In this document: positions 13,533-13,776 of the stretch, piece after piece
Layout of the letters: the number at the start of each line of letters is the position of its first letter
Numbering within the stretch: the stretch's first letter is position 1
NCBI GenBank assembly: GCA_023409435.1
Contig: JAEYHP010000150.1
Span: 1-13,776, forward strand
Length of the DNA stretch: 13,776 nucleotides
From: Bacillota bacterium
Lineage (GTDB): Bacteria; Bacillota; Clostridia; Christensenellales; CAG-138
Direction: 5' to 3'
The notes under the pieces: generated by a model
The model's database searches: none
Seen by the model: only the letters and a program-made list of their open reading frames with translations
What the model was told of the DNA's origin: nothing
Translations under genes and position numbers: made by a program

Positions 13533-13563
13533 ATAGAATAACACGAAAGACAATGGCCGTATT

Positions 13564-13776
13564 ATGCACAAAAACGGATGCGGCCGCATCGTACAGACGC
13601 CCACAGGGATGGCGGCAGGGAGGGTGGTTTTCATAAAACCCGGCGAAATAAACGAGATACAGCTGGATTTTCTAAAGGAACTTGAAAACATCGGCGCGGC
13701 GAACGCGGCTACGGCTCTGGCCGGAATGCTCAACCGCCCGATCGATATTCGGGTTCCCAAGGCCTGGTTCTGCTCG
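13564..13776 (+). CDS. cheC: CheY-P phosphatase CheC, N-terminal part (cut by window edge)
   Basis: This is the only plus-strand gene, and it runs off the right edge. INEIQLDFLKELENIGAANAATALAGMLNRPIDIRVPKAW matches the start of CheC; Bacillus CheC has NRKIDMAVPKA at the same place. The first phosphatase motif is present: E-x-x-N (ELEN), then 22 residues, then P. CheC dephosphorylates CheY-P and, in Bacillus, is controlled by CheD. The start is uncertain. ATG 13564 is the most upstream in-frame choice, ATG 13609 is next, and GTG 13624 would give the usual family length but directly abuts its AGGGAGG. In-frame stops at 13519 and 13534 limit the frame upstream. Only the first of the two CheC motifs can be seen here. 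Confidence 0.88.
   Translation, partial: MHKNGCGRIVQTPTGMAAGRVVFIKPGEINEIQLDFLKELENIGAANAATALAGMLNRPIDIRVPKAWFCS

Larger units (their letters stand above)
13277..13563. other. Intergenic region between divergent fliK-unit and cheC
   Basis: About 290 bases separate the leftward unit from cheC. No credible gene is seen: open frames across it have no homology I recognise and cross both promoter candidates. It holds two SigD-like promoter matches facing outwards (13384-13410 minus, 13506-13532 plus) and AT-rich sequence between them, plus an about 105-base untranslated leader on the minus side. Confidence 0.6.

Noticed and set aside
13344..13760. Minus-strand open frame of 138 codons at the right edge
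   Set aside because: It is antisense to the recognisable CheC start and crosses both promoter candidates; its translation resembles nothing known to me.
1..13776. Mobile elements, CRISPR arrays, tRNA or rRNA genes
   Set aside because: No transposase, direct-repeat array or RNA gene pattern was seen; the window is filled by flagellar and chemotaxis genes with short gaps.

Overview
The window is a dense flagellar and chemotaxis cluster from a Gram-positive bacterium of the Firmicutes type, probably a member of the Clostridia with a moderately high GC content. The grounds are the gene set (CheC, a YaaR/DUF327-family protein, CheW-type couplers, FliS with a FliT-like partner, a stand-alone FlhB C-terminal homologue), strong GGAGG-type ribosome binding sites, occasional GTG/TTG starts, and SigD (sigma-28)-like promoters. 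No species can be named from the sequence. All genes read leftwards (minus strand) except a truncated cheC at the right edge.

Right to left along the direction of transcription there are about five units. (1) At the far right cheC is divergent from the rest, and a ~290-base intergenic region carries SigD-like promoter matches facing both ways. (2) A tightly packed unit follows: an EF-hand-like acidic-loop protein of unknown function, a FliK-type hook-length protein with a Q/P-rich middle, a 105-residue FlhB C-terminal homologue (FlhX-like), and a protein with a C-terminal Cys/His amidase-like domain. The last two junctions are ATGA overlaps. (3) A near-perfect SigD promoter (TAAA-N15-GCCGATTA) starts the late unit fliD-fliS-fliT-like-cheW-yaaR-like-cheW, which ends in a strong hairpin terminator at about 4812-4841. 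(4) cheR-cheB follow. (5) A vegetative, SigA-type promoter at 2668-2697 starts a unit of basal-body and export genes: lytic transglycosylase, flgB, flgC, fliE, fliO and fliP, the last cut by the left edge.

Functionally, unit 5 supplies the proximal rod (FlgB, FlgC, FliE), export-gate parts (FliO, FliP) and a wall-cutting enzyme to let the rod through. Unit 2 looks like an export-specificity/hook-length module with a second possible wall hydrolase. Unit 3 makes the filament cap and its chaperones together with receptor-kinase couplers. CheR, CheB and CheC provide adaptation (receptor methylation, demethylation/deamidation, CheY-P dephosphorylation). The promoter types fit an early (SigA) versus late (SigD) flagellar hierarchy, although finding a FliK-like gene behind a SigD-like promoter is unexpected.

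Least understood parts: the EF-hand-like protein at 12233-13270, the amidase-like protein at 8860-9903, the YaaR-family protein between two paralogous cheW genes, and the unusual direct succession fliE-fliO-fliP with no fliF-fliJ genes in between.
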